This document shows positions 1 through 13,008 of a DNA stretch of 64,000 nucleotides, piece by piece; within the stretch, counting starts at the first letter, position 1; each line of letters begins with the position of its first letter. The translations under genes were made by a program, and so were the position numbers. The notes under the pieces were generated by a model. The model searched no databases, was not told the DNA's origin, and saw only the letters and a list, made by a program, of their open reading frames with translations. Source of the stretch: Pegoplata infirma (taxonomy: Eukaryota > Arthropoda > Insecta > Diptera > Anthomyiidae); contig OY992537.1 of assembly GCA_963921195.1 (NCBI GenBank), positions 57,374,313 through 57,438,312 of the forward strand. Direction: 5' to 3'.

Positions 1-519
1 GGTCGAATGATATGAATCCTACAAAATTTATTTATTGTATGATATAATTTTTGGTATACAATTTTTCGCATGATATAATTTAGTTAAAAAACCATTTTCC
101 AAGATAAAACTTACTAGGTGAATTTGTATCACGATATAATTTTGTAAACAAAAATCTTCGGATGATAATATTTTTAACAGAAATATTTAATAAAAAGTTT
201 ATCACAAGATATAGTTTTTGAATAGAAAATTCATCACAAGATATAGTTTTTGATAGAAAATTTGTCACAAGATATATTTTTTTATATGTTATTCGCATGT
301 AGGTTTCCTATTTGGAAAAAAACTCCTGCGATATACTTTTCCTTATTTCAGCACGCAAAAACAATTTTAAACATTTTTTGTAAAAAAAAAAATAAATTTT
401 TTTTAGTGTAATTTTTTGGTGAGTTTTTCGGGTGTTTGCATTTTTTGGAATGACAAAAGATCGTTGTAAAATATTTTTGTGGCCTGCCAATATTTTTCGA
501 ATAGTGTGTTGAATTCAAG

Positions 520-660
520 GTGAAACCATTTCAAAATTTAAGGTTTTGCTCATAACTTCTGAACTACTAAACCGATTTCGCTACAATCCACCACAAACCT
601 GGCCAGAAAAATTACAAGTATACATGCCAAACTTCAGGAGCATCATTAAATCTTTTTACA
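520..660 (-). repeat. Fragment of TATACCC repeat family A
   Basis: The stretch 'GGTGAAACC...GGTTTTGCTCATAACTTCTGAACTACT...CCGATTTCGCT' matches the interior of the full-length family A copies at 18068 and 22765. The terminal hairpin and the GTCCGTCC tract are missing. It lies at the edge of the tandem array. Confidence 0.55.
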
Positions 661-3600
661 GAAAACATGTCGCAAAATTTAATTGTCTGTACAAAATTTG
701 TTGCAAAGTATAAATTTCTATAAATGAACATTTCTCATGATATAAATTTTTATCGATAAATTGTCAAATATATTTTGAAAGATTTTTATAAAAAAATTTG
801 TGTCACAAAAAAAATTTCTTGCAAGGTATAAATTTCTATAAAGGAGCATTTCTCATGATATAAATTTTTATAGATAATTTGTCAAAAATATTTTGAAAGA
901 TTTTTATAGAAAATTTGTGTCACAGTAGCATTGTCTATAAAAAAATTTCTACCAGGATATAATTTTTCATAAAAAAAATTGTAGCATAATACAATTTTTC
1001 ATAGAAAATTTATCGTTGGATATAATTTGCTTTAAAAAATTTGTAGCAAGATATAATTTTTTACAAAACTAATTTTGTATAAAAAATTTGTCACACGATT
1101 TATTTTTTTAAAAACAATTTGTCACACATATATATTTCTAAAGCTTATAATTTGCATATAATTTGCAGATATAATTTTGTATAAAAAATTTGTCACACGA
1201 TTAATTTTTGTGAAATTTGTAGCATTCTCTATAAAAAGTTTCTAGCACGATATAGTTTTTTATAGAAACTTTGTAGCAGTATACAACTCTTTATAGAAAA
1301 TACGTTGCTGGAAATAATTTCCCTTAGAAAATTTGTAGCAGTTTAAAATTTTCTATAGAAATCATTTTCTAAAAAAAATTTTTCGAGCGTTGTATTTTTT
1401 ATAGAAAATTTATCACACGATATATTTTTATAAAGAATATTATTTGAATAATATATTTATAGTTGGATATTCTCATAGCGTAATTCCTTCAGTTTACAAT
1501 ACTTTTTAAATTAAAGAGAAAATTTGTTCTTAACATTTGCCACACGGTATTTTTTTCTATAAAGAAAAACTTTACTCATGGTATAATTTTCTAGAAAATT
1601 TGTCGGGCTATATTATATTTAAAACATTTTTATAAAAATCTCTTATAAAAATTGTCCTATTTTCTATTAAAAATTTCTAGCACGATATAATTTTTCATAT
1701 AAAATTTGTAGCATGATACAATTTCCATAAAAAATTTTTCGCTGGATATAATTATCCTTAGAAAATTTGACGCACAATATAATTTTCTACAGAAATAATT
1801 TTGTTTAAAAAATTTGTCTCACGATTTATTTTTTTATAGAAAATTTTTCACGCGATATATTTTTCTATAGACACAATATAATTTTCTACAGAAATAATTT
1901 TGAATAAAAAATTTGTCACGCGATTAATTTTTGTAAAATTTGTAGCATTGCAGCATTGCACATAAATAATTTCTAGCACGATATATTTTTATGGAAAATT
2001 TGTAGCATTCTACAATTTTTTTATAGAAAATTTGTCGCTGAAATTAATTTTTCTTAGAAAATTTGTAGCAAAATATAAATTTCTATAGAAACAATTTTGT
2101 ATAAAAAATTTGTCGAGCGATGTATTTTTTATAGAAAATTTGTCACACGATATATTTTTCTAAAGAATATTATTTGAATGGTATATTTGGAGTTGGATGT
2201 TCTCATAGAGTAATTCTTTCAGTTTACAATATTTTTCAAATTAAACAGAAAATTTGTTCTTAACATTTGCAACACGGTATTATTTTCTATAAAGAAAAAC
2301 TTTACTCATGATATAATTTTATAGAAAATTTGTCGGGCTTTATTATATTTAAAACATTTTTATAAAAATCTCTTATAAAAATTGTCCTATTTTCTATTAA
2401 AAATTTCTAGCACGATATAATTTTTCACAGAAGATTTGTAGCATGATACAATTTTCAATAAAAAATTTATCGCTGGATATAATTATCCTTAGAAAATTTG
2501 ACGCACAATATAGTTTTCTACAAAAATAATTTTGTTTAAAAAATTTGTCTTACGATTTATTTTTTTATAGAAAATTTTTCACGCGATATATTTTTCTATA
2601 GACACAATATAATTTTCCACAAAAATAATTTTGTATAAAAAATTTGTCACGCGATAAACTTTTGTAAAATTTGTAGCATTGCAGCATTGCACATAAATAA
2701 TTTCTAGCACGATATAATTTTTATGGAAAATTTGTAGAATTCTACAATTTTTTATAGAAAATTTGTCGCTGGAAATAATTTTCCTTAGAAAATTTGTAGC
2801 ACAATATAATTTTCTATAGAAATAATTTTGTATAAAAAATTTGACGAGCGAGTTATTTTTTATAGAAAATTTGTCACACGATATATTTTTCTAAAGAATA
2901 TTATTTAAATGATATATTTGGAGTTGGGTTATTCTAGCTCGAAGTAGTTTTCCATAACTAATGGGAACCATGATATTCTCATAGAGTAATTCTTTCAGTT
3001 TACAATATTTTTCATATTAAACAGAAAATTTGTTCTTAACAACACACGGTATTATTTTCTATAAAGAAAAAAATTTCTCATGGTATAATTTTCTAGACAA
3101 TTTGTCGGGTTATATTATATTTTAAACGTTTTTATAAAAATCTCTTTTAGAAATTTTCCTAATTCTCTTTAAAAAAATTTTCGCAAAAATTGTCATAGAA
3201 AATTTGTAGCACAGTAGCATTGTCTATAAAACATTTCTAGCACGATGTAATTTTTCATAGAAAATTTGTAGCATGATACAATTTTCCATTAAAAATTTGT
3301 CGCTGGATATAATTTGCCTTAGAAAATTTGATGCACAATATAATTTTCTATAGAAATAATTTTGTACAAAAAATTTGTCTCACGACTTATTTTTATATAG
3401 ACAATTTTTCACACGATATATTTTTCTAAAGACATAATATAATTTTATAGATAAAATTTGTCACACGATTAATTTTTGTAAAATTTATAGCATTGTCGAT
3501 AGAAAATTTCTAGCACGATATATTTTTTAAAGAAAATTTGTAGCATTATACAATTCTTTTTAAACAATTTGTCGCTGGATATAATTTTCCTTAGAAAATT

Positions 3601-4592
3601 TTTCGCACAATATAATTTTCCATAGAAATAATTTTCTAAAAAAAATTTGTCGAGCGTTGTATTTTTTATAGAAAATTTATCACAGGATATATTTTTTTGA
3701 AAAATACTATTTGCGTGACATATTTGGTGATGGGTTATTTCAGCTCGAGGTAGTTTTTCTTTTGATAATGAGAACCATGATATTCTCATAGAGTAATTCT
3801 TTCGGTTTAAAATATTTTTTATTTAAACAAAAAATTTGTTCTTAACATTTGTCACACGGTATTATTTTCTAAAAAGAAACCCTTTTCTCATGGTATATTT
3901 TCTAGAAAATTTTTTCGGGCTTAAACACTTTTATAAAAATCTCTTTTAAAAATTGTCCTATTATCTATAACAAATTTGACGCAAAAATTGTAATAGAAAA
4001 TTTTTAGCAAATTAGCATTGTTTACAAAAAATTTCTAGCACAAAATACTTTTTTATAAAAAATTTGTAGCATGATACAATTTTACTTTAAAAATTTTTCG
4101 CTGGATATAATTTGCCTTAGAAAATTTGACGCACAATATAATTTTCTACAGTAATAATTTTGTATAAAAAAATTGTCTCACGATTTATTATTTTATAGGC
4201 AATTTTTCACACGATATTTTTTTTTTTAAACACAATATAATTTTGTATAAAAAAATTTGTCACATGATTAATTTTTGTAAAATTTGAAGCGTTGTCTATA
4301 GGAAATTTCTAGCATGATATAGTTTTTAAAGAAAATTTGTAGCATTATACAATTCTTTTTAAACAATTTGTAGCTGGATATAATTTTCCTAAGAAAATTT
4401 TTCGCACAATATAATTTTCCATAGAAATAATTTTGTATAAAAAATTGTCACACGATATATGTTTTGTATAGACAATTTGTAACACGAGATATTTTTTTAA
4501 AAAATACTATTTGCGTGATATATTTGGAGATGGGTTATTTCAGCTCGAGGTAGTTTACCTTTATGTAATGAAGAAATATGATATTCTCATAG

Positions 4593-5275
4593 CCCGAGTA
4601 AAATTTTTTATATAATGCAATATATAATGATATATGACACAGTATATATTAATACGCAATTTGATCCGAATAATGGTGGATGTTTTTGCATTAAAAAAGA
4701 TCAACTTGTATAAAATATGATTTGATTTCATCCGAGTTTTGACCAGACATTGCCTTATATTGGTGGATCTAATTAGATCTAATTTCACAAAAACATATAA
4801 AATCCTGGTGTTTTTTGGTTGGGGTTGAGATACACCACAGGTCAACGATACATTCACCAAACATATAATTTTCAAAAAAAAAATGTTTGGGTACGCTTCG
4901 AACCAGATAGGTGATATACATAACCCTAACAAGGAAATGTTTAGGAACATTTTGAAAAGTTTCTTATACTTTGCCTAAAAACTTTAGACATTTTTTTGTT
5001 AATTGGAAATATATATAGTTTTATGTGGAACAGAATAAGCTATATATAATGTTATGTTAAATTATACAGAAAAACAAATTTTGCATTGACCGTCATATAA
5101 TTTTATATAATTATATCAACCGTACACCTTTTAGTCCGAATCATGATTAAATTATATATTACTACATATGACTGCATTAAAAAAATGTAGAAAATATCTC
5201 AGGAATGTATAATCATATATAATTTATTATGTTTGTATCAAGTTATATATTGTAATATGTCTATTTTTACTCGGG
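4593..5275. mobile_element. 683-bp TIR element inside the array
   Basis: The insertion begins CCCGAGTAAAA and ends TTTTACTCGGG, an 11-bp inverted repeat. It interrupts the array exactly within the conserved 'TCTCATAGAGTAAT' segment, which other higher-order units preserve intact and so supply the empty site. Only AG (4591-4592 and 5276-5277) is duplicated. No transposase reading frame is seen, so it is non-autonomous. Superfamily is not assignable. Confidence 0.7.
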
Positions 5276-6540
5276 AGAGTAAATTTTTCAGTTTACAATA
5301 TTTTTCATATTAAACAGAAAATTTGTTTATAACATTTGTCACACGGTATTATTTTCTATAAAGAAAAATTTTTCTCATGCTATAGTTTTTTAGAAAATTG
5401 GTCGGACTATTTTATATTTTAAAAATTTTTATAAAAAACACTTAAAGAAATTTTCCTAATTTTTTATAAAAAAAATGTACGCAAAAATTGTAATAGAAAA
5501 TTTTTGCGCAGTAGCATTGTCTACAAAAAATTTCCAGCACGATATAATTTTTCATAGAAAATTTATAGCATGATACAATTTTCCATAAAAAAATTTGTCG
5601 CTGGATGTAATTTGCCTTAGAAAATTTGATGCACAATATAATTTTAAACAGAATTAATTTTGTATAAAAAAATTGTCTCACGATTTATTTTATTATAGAC
5701 AATTATTCACACAATATTTTTTTTTAAAACACAATGTAATTTTGTATAAAAAATTTGTCACATGATTAAATTTTGTAAAATTTGAAGCGTTGTCTATAGG
5801 AAATTTCTATCACGATATAGTTTTTAAAGAAAATCTGTAGCATTATACAATTCTTTTTAAACAATTTGTCGCTGGATATAATTTTGCTTAGAAAATTTGA
5901 CGCACAATATAATTTTCCATAGAAATAATTTTCTAAAAAAAATTTGTCGAGCGTTGTATTTTTTATATAAAATTTATCACACGATATATTTTTTTAAAAA
6001 ATACTATTTGCGTGATATATTTGGAGATGGGTTATTTCAGCTCGAGGTAGTTTTCCTTTACTAATGAGAAGCATAATATTCTCAAATAATAATTCTTTCA
6101 GTTTACAATATTTTTCATATTAAACAGAAAATTTGTTCTTAATATTTGTCACACGGTATTATTTTCTATAAAGAAAAACTTTTCTCATGGTATAGTTTTT
6201 TGGAAAATTGGTCGGGCTATATTATATTTTAAAAATTTAAAGAAATTTTCCTAATTTTCTATAAAAAAAATGTACGCAAAAATTGTAATGGAAAATTTGT
6301 AGCACAGTAGCATTGTCTACAAAAAATTTAAAGCACTATATAATTTTTCATAGAAAATTTATAGCATGATACAATTTTCCATACAACAATTTGCCGCTGG
6401 ATATTATTTGCCTTAGAAAATTTGACGCACAATATAATTTTCTACAGAAATAATTTTGTATAAAAAATTTGTATCACGATTTAGTTTTTTATAGACAATT
6501 TTTCACACGATATTTTTTTTAAACACAATATAATTTTGTA

Positions 6541-6747
6541 CACTCAAAATAATTCTACAGTAAAAGGTTTAGTAAGTGATATTGTACCAAAATCTACTAA
6601 TTCGTTACTAATTTTAGTATCTTCAAAGTACTAACATTAGTAATTTTTACTGGATTTGACTAATATTAGTTAAAAATTTTAGTATTGGTTACCAATTTCT
6701 GCACTAGGTCCTTTTGGACTAAAATTAGTTAAATTTTTTTTTGGGTG
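6541..6747. mobile_element. Short TA-flanked MITE
   Basis: A 207-bp insertion starting CACTCAAAAT and ending TTTGGGTG, flanked by TA on both sides (6539-6540, 6748-6749). It is rich in TTAGTA/ACTAAT motifs, unlike the surrounding array, which resumes on both sides. TA duplication suggests Tc1/mariner-type mobilisation. That is an inference. Confidence 0.65.
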
Positions 6748-7897
6748 TAGAAAAAATTTGTCACACGATTAATTTTTGTGAAAATTGTAGCATTCTCTAT
6801 AGAAAATTTCTAGCACGATATAACACGATATGGTTTTTATAGAAAATTTGTAGCATTATACAATTCTTTATAAAAAATTTGTCGCTGGATATAATTTTCT
6901 TAGAAAATTTTGTCACACAATATAATTTTCTATAGAAATAATTTTGTATAAAAAATTGTCACACGATATATTTTTTATAGACAATTTGTCACACGAAAGT
7001 TTTTTCTAAAGAATATTATTTGCTTGATATATTTGGAGATAGTTTATTCTAATTCTTTTTTTTAAATTGTTCTTAACATTTGTCGCACGGTATTATTTTC
7101 TATAGAGAAAAACTTTTCTCATGGTGTAATTTTCTAGAAAATTTGTCGAGTTATATTATATTTTAAGCATACATTTTTATAAAAATCACTTATAAAAATG
7201 TTCCTACTTTCTATAACAAATTTGATGCAGACATTGTTATAGAAAATTTGTAGCACAGTAGCATTGTCTACAAAAAATTTGCAGCACGATATAATTTTTC
7301 ATAGAAAATTTATAGCATGATACAATTTTCCATAAAAAAATTTGTCGCTGAATATAATTTGCCTTAGAAAATTTGACGCACAATATAATTTTCTACAGAA
7401 ATAATTTTGTATAAAAAATTTGTCGCACATAGCATTATATGTATAATTCTTTTTAAACAATTTGTCGCTGGATATAATTTGCCTTAGAAAATTTGACGCA
7501 CAATTTAATTTTCTACAGAAATAATTTTGTACAAAAAAATTGTGTCACGATTTAGTTTTATATAGACAATTTTCCATACGATATTTTTTTTTTTTTTTAA
7601 CACAAAATAATTTTGTTTTAAAAATTTCTCACATGATTAATTTTTGTAAAATTTATAGCATTGTCTATAGAAAATTTCTAGCATGATATATTTTTTATAG
7701 AAAATTTGTAGTATTATACAATTCTTTATAAAAAATTTGTCGCTGGATATAATTTGTCGCATAATATAATTTTCTATAGAAATAATTTTGTATAAAAAAT
7801 TGTCACACGATATATTTTTTAGATAGACAATTTGTCACACGATATATTTTTCTACAGAATATTAGGTTGTAAGTGGCTGCTGTGGTTTTACGTCAGC

Positions 7898-8013
7898 ACA
7901 CGTGGACTCTAAGGTCCGTTGTGAAGAATGTTACTTACATGAAGAATATTACTTACTGAATAAAACACGTAGACTCTAAGGTCCGTTGTGAAGAATATTA
8001 CTTGCATGATAAA
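7898..8013. repeat. Local 67-bp tandem duplication
   Basis: The segment 'ACTCTAAGGTCCGTTGTGAA' followed by GAATRTTACTTRCATGA occurs twice, 67 bp apart (starting about 7898 and 7965), with a few differences. It is foreign to the array consensus. Confidence 0.6.
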
Positions 8014-8462
8014 TTTGGAGATGGATTATTCTAGCTCGAGGTAGATTTTCTTTACTAATTAAAACCATGATATTCTCATAGAATAATTCTTTAAGTTTAC
8101 AATAAAAAAAATTCATATCAAATTTAGCAGCAAATTTGTTCTTAACATTTTTCACACGGTTCTATTTTCTATTAAGAAAAACATTTCTCATGGTATAATT
8201 TTCTATATAAAATTAATCGCGCTATATTATAATGTAAACATTTTTATAAAAATCTCTTATAGAAAATTTCTAATTGTCTACAAAAAATTTGTCGCACGAT
8301 ATAATTTTTCATAGAAAAATTGTTACATATATTTTTTTATGTAAAATTTGTAGCATAATATAAAAAAATTGTTGGGTAGTAAAATTATGATTTAATTTTT
8401 TTATTCAAATACTTATTATTTTTTCAAAAAATAAAAATTGATTTATATGGCAGCTAAAATAT

Positions 8463-8625
8463 TTTGAGTGGGAATATTCTAGCTCGATGTAATTTTTCTT
8501 TACTAATTACACCATAAGTCGTGCAAAAAAATGAACAACATAACATTGAAAATTATTCTATGATAATATCATGGTGTAACTAGTAAAGAATAAATAACCT
8601 CGAGCTAGAATAACCCTACTCAAAT
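8463..8625. mobile_element. Imperfect foldback element ('CTCGAGCTAGAATA' family)
   Basis: The left arm contains TATTCTAGCTCGATGTAA and TTTACTAATTACACCAT. The right arm contains ATGGTGTAACTAGTAAAGAA and CCTCGAGCTAGAATAACCC. Together they are an imperfect inverted repeat of about 50 bp per arm around a short spacer. Single arms of the same family lie in the array to the left, and related foldbacks are at 8723 and 50712. Confidence 0.6.
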
Positions 8626-8722
8626 ATAAAATAAAATTTTTTTAAATGTTGTTTTTTTATTTTTAGTACCAAAAGGTACATAAAAATAAAATGTATTTAT
8701 TCGGCCTTTTTATATGTATATA

Positions 8723-8954
8723 TATTCGATTAGAGTTTTATTCTAGTTCGAGGCCCAAAAATATTTCTATTTATGATATTGTCATAATAGAGTATTTTTA
8801 ATTTATTGCTTTAAAAAAGTTACTATCTCATAGTACAGACATACTATGAGATAGTAACTTTTTTAAAGCAATAAATTAAAAATACTCTATTATGACAATA
8901 TCATAAATAGAAATATTTTTGGGCCTCGAACTAGAATAAAACTCTAATCGAATA
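8723..8954. repeat. Perfect 232-bp palindrome (113-bp arms, 6-bp loop)
   Basis: The left arm 8723-8835 and right arm 8842-8954 are exact reverse complements by my reading, separated only by CAGACA. The outer ends (TATTCGATTAGAG, TTATTCTAGTTCGAGG) resemble the termini of the foldback family at 8463 and 50712. The DNA or an RNA copy could form one long hairpin. It may be a recent foldback insertion, a gene-converted palindrome, or an assembly artefact. Confidence 0.9.
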
Positions 8955-11254
8955 AAATTTTTTTTAGTAAATTTTTTCCATGATATAAATAGTTTTCAAT
9001 ATAAAATTTGTGTTACTTTGTAATTTTGCATAGAAAATGTTTAAAAAAAAATTAATTTTTAATATTAAATTTGGTTTCCACTTGATATTGTTGTTTTTTA
9101 AAAACTGTCGCTTGTATAATTTGAATTAAAAAAAATTCTCGCATGATATATTTTAAAAATTTTTACGCATAATATAACTTTAAACCAATTTACGACTGCC
9201 TTTTTGTTGCTGCCGTTTTTTTCTCGCATGACATATTTTAAAATAAAAAAAAACTCGCATGATATATTTTAAAATAAAAATTTTTTTCGCACGATATAAT
9301 TAAAAAACAAATCAAAATATACTAAAAAAATAAACTGTCAGTTGTTTCTTGTAAATTTCCATAAAATTTTATTGTTTTCTACAGAAATAATTTTATAATT
9401 CCATTAAAAGAATGCTAAATCAGCATTTTGAAGACCAAATGTGCATATTTCTTTAATCGGTAAATGAATGAAGTTGTATTGTAGTTAAGCCCTTTTTCAC
9501 TTGCATCTACCAATAGTTAATATATGTAGTCGTTTGTTTAGATTGTGTTTTTCTTAGAAAATTTATTACCATCCAACTGTCAAAGTTGATGCTGGACGCA
9601 TTTTTCATGTAAATTCTGGCAGTTAGAAACCTAAAAGTATAGAAGTAAGCCTTCTTTGCTTTTTTTCCTTAACAACTTAAGGGTTGTTGTTGGTGGGAAA
9701 TTCATTTACAAATACCGGCAAAAAAAATAAAAATAAAAACAGAATAGAAAGAACCTCAATGAATTTTGTTATATCTTTTTTAAGGAATTTATGCAGGAAA
9801 TAGAAGAAGTGTCCTAGAAAGAAGAAAAATCAATTTAAGAGTTAGGGTTTTTGGTTGAATTCTTAGTTTCTAATTACTACAAAAGAAACTTGATGAATTC
9901 AAAAAGTGTGTGAAGTCAGTTTGATTAATACATTTTTCGTTTTTGGCAATCAGTTTATTTATGTAGATTTTAATATTTTTTTTTTTTTGCTTCGGTTAGT
10001 TTTTGGTAAATATTTAAATGTTGTGATTTTAAGTTAAAGAAAATATTGATTTTATTTTTAGGAAAATATATATTTTCGATAGTATTAAATGTAATTTATA
10101 CATTTTGGAATATTTTGCTTTGTTTTTAAATTGTTTACTTTAGATAAAACAAAAACATTTAAAGTATTATTTTATGTTAATTTTTTGCAATGTAAGTGTG
10201 ATTGAAAAATATATTAGGGGTTATCAAAATTTATGTTGAAATTTTGAGCGCACACATGAAGGCGAATATTTGAGAGTGACTGGTTAAAATAGCTGTTTAA
10301 TTTAAAAAAATGTATAAAAAAATTAAATTCGATTTGGACAAATCCTTGATTAACCCTTACAATGTTTAAATAATTTTTAATAGTTGAACCCAAGACGAGT
10401 ATTTGTCTAAGCATATCATAACAATGTGGTGGTTGTGTGGTCTAAGATCGACCTGCCGGAGGGTCCTACGTTCCAAATTTCTCAGACCATTATTTAAGAG
10501 AAAAAAGATACCAAAGTACACTTAAGGAAATAAAAAGATAACAAAGTTCACTACTGGAAATAAAAAGTACCAAACTACAATAAATAAAAAAGTACCAAAG
10601 AACTTCGGTAATTTTTAATTTCCAAAGTACATTGGTCCTTTTTTATTTCCTTAAGTGTACTTTGTACTTTTTAAGAAAAATACCAAATTGTACTTTTAGG
10701 TACCTTCTTTTGTTAAATTAATGGTACCAGAAATTTAGATTTTAGGTTCCTCCGACCGAAAAAAGGGAAAAAAGTAATTTTTGAAAATTCCAATACAAGG
10801 GGTTAATAAGTGTACTTTGGTACTTTTTATATTAACCAAAATAAAAGTTTCGGAACTAAGAGAGTAAAAAAGTGTATTTTGGTACTTCTTTGATCTCCTG
10901 AAATACTGGATATAAAAATTTGATTTTTGGAATGTAGAATTCTCCCCTGATTTAAAGAGGCTAAAAATGGGACAAAAATGTATTTTGGTACATTTTCCAT
11001 TTCCTAAAATAATAGATTATAAACTTAAAATTTTAAATCAAGGATCAATCAGGATCGACATTTTTCAAAACCCATTTTTTAGATTTTTTTTTTTTCTGGA
11101 GACATTCTGAAAAATGAGTTTTGGAAAATAACGGTCCTAAAGGAACGACGACAAAATATCAAAATTTTACATGTAGGTATCTCCTTTTCATCTAAGAAAC
11201 ATATCTAAAAATTTTAATTTTCTGGAGTAAAAATGGGTAAAAAATAGGTAAAAG
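8955..11254. other. Gene-free AT-rich stretch with decayed repeats
   Basis: From 9040 to 9320 there are decayed array units (CGCATGATATATTTTAAAAA). From 9380 to 10430 the sequence looks single-copy, with no coding signal. From 10490 to 11010 a loose repeat of AAGTACCAAAGTACA and its complement recurs. A weak tRNA-like stretch at about 10425-10490 (TGGTTGTGTGGTCTAAG, then ACGTTCCAAATTTC) is too degenerate to call. Confidence 0.5.
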
Positions 11255-11256
11255 TA

Positions 11257-13006
11257 CACTCAAAGAAAAAGCTTCATTATATTTATGAAAACTGTCATAA
11301 ATATAATGAAAATTTTCATTAAAGTTCGTCCAATGTAACAGTTTCATAAATACAATAAAACAATTTTCCATTATATTTATGAAAGGTTTCAAAAATATAA
11401 TGAATGAAATGTCATAAACTTTTATGAAACTCTTCATAAACATTATGAAATGTTTCATAAATACGATCAAACAATTCATACGTTTAATTTTTTTCTTAAA
11501 TATTTTATCATATTAGGAAACTATTTTATAGTATTTATGAACCAATTCATTGGTACTATGAAATAGTTCCATAATTATAATAAAATACTTAAAAAAATAA
11601 TATAATTTTTATGAAATGTTTCATAGCTTTATGAAACATTTAATAATATTTTTGAAACAATTACATTGCACCAACTTTAATGACAAGTTTTATTTTATTT
11701 ATGAAAAGGTCTCGCAGTATTTATGAAATGTTTCATTAATAAAGCCAATGCTTTTTTTTTTAAATAAAATAGTTTTTCCAATGTAATAAGGAATTAAAAT
11801 TTTAAAAATCGTCTTCTGGAGCTATAATTGTTTTGCCCCAATTTCTTATTCATATTATATAAACCTAGCAAAAATAAATCGAGATTTTGGCGACACACCA
11901 TCTTTTTATAGCATACCGAAGCGCATCCAAAGAGCGCTCTTGAGGATGCAGTAAAAGTAAGGGGAGAAAATTAAAATTTTTTGTTAAGATTTTTTATATA
12001 AAACTCAAAATATAAAATTATGTTTTGATAAAATTTCATACATGCTTTATATTTAGCACTTTTTGAATAAAAACCAAAAGTTTTGGACAAAGACACATGA
12101 TTTCACTGCATCATTATTGCGCATTAATCAGCGCTGCAAAGAGTGCTTCAATCATAACACCTCACATTTTGAATGAAAAAAAAAATTGAGTACACCATTT
12201 CTACTTTAGTTTTAGAAAATACAAATTATATTACAAAAATGGCCCAATCATATTTCAGAATCTCCAATTATATTTAAAAACGTCCAATTATATTTAAAAA
12301 ATTTCCAATATAATTGAAAATTTTTTAAATGTAATTAAATTTTTTTTGGTTGGTTATAAATGGTAATATCTGAAATATAAATGGAAGTTTCTGAAATATA
12401 ATTTGAAATTTTCGAAATATAATTGGAAATTTTGTAAATATAATTGGATCTCTTAGGCGATATTTCTTCCAAATGCTTGCAGGGAGTCAAATTGTATTTA
12501 AGATTTTCCAATTGTATTCAGAACTAGTCAATTGTATTTCAGACTTAGTAATTTGTATTTCAGAAATAGTCAATTGTGCTTCATCTTTATTCTGCTTAAA
12601 TCAGCTCTAAAAAGATACATGAATTCACTGCATCTTTATAACGATTTTTTCAGCGCTCTAAAGAGATGTTAATTCAGAGCGCTTTTTCGGTGTATCCAAC
12701 TAGCGCTCTAAAGTGTGACATCGCCTTAGAGAATCATGCATGAATTCAGCAGGTTTGGATGCGATCCTTGACTCGAGTTTCCTTTCCAAAAGCTGCTGCC
12801 AGTTCAGCAAAATTTCTGCTGGGAAATCATATGACACGATTATGATTTTTTTTTATGAAATCATGAAATTTTATGAAGTGCATTTCATAGACTTTTTTAT
12901 AAAACTTCATTATATATATGAAGGTTTCATTAATATAACGAAATTTTATGACAAAAACATTTATGAAACCACGTCATAAATATTATAAAGTATTTTTCTC
13001 TGAGTG
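11257..13006. mobile_element. 1.75-kb TA-flanked TIR element
   Basis: It starts CACTCAAAGAAAAA and ends TTTTTCTCTGAGTG, with TA at 11255-11256 and 13007-13008. Both subterminal regions are built of 'TTTCATAAATATAATGAAA'-type motifs in inverted arrangement (11270-11760 and 12840-12990). The middle holds another element (11889-12725). There is no transposase frame. Its termini resemble those at 6541, 28805 and 51258. Confidence 0.65.
11889..12725. mobile_element. Possible nested element rich in AGAGCGCT
   Basis: The left end reads GGCGACACACC and the right end, reversed, GGCGATGTCACAC. Near both ends the motif AGAGCGCT or its complement recurs (about 11930, 12645, 12680, 12705), standing out from the AT-rich host. 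The interior (12240-12560) has a loose tandem of TCCAATTATATTTA-like units. Ends are approximate and no target duplication was found. Confidence 0.4.
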
Positions 13007-13008
13007 TA

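Larger units (their letters stand above)
1..8400. repeat. Degenerate AT-rich tandem array with higher-order repeat
   Basis: Variants of a 35-40 bp unit run through the region, such as TTTGTCACACGATATATTTT followed by TCTATAGAAAATTTGTAGCA. A higher-order unit is marked by CAGTTTACAAT plus 'TTCTTAACATTTGTCACACGG', seen near 1491, 2221, 2997, 3804, 5290, 6100, 7045 and 8094. After subtracting inserted elements the spacing is about 730-810 bp. Each unit also carries one arm of the 'TTATTCTAGCTCGAGG' foldback family. No gene is visible. Short reading frames here follow the repeat and look non-coding. Confidence 0.8.

Noticed and set aside
1..8400. CRISPR-like regular array
   Set aside because: Spacing is irregular, units and intervals are both degenerate, and the host is a eukaryote.
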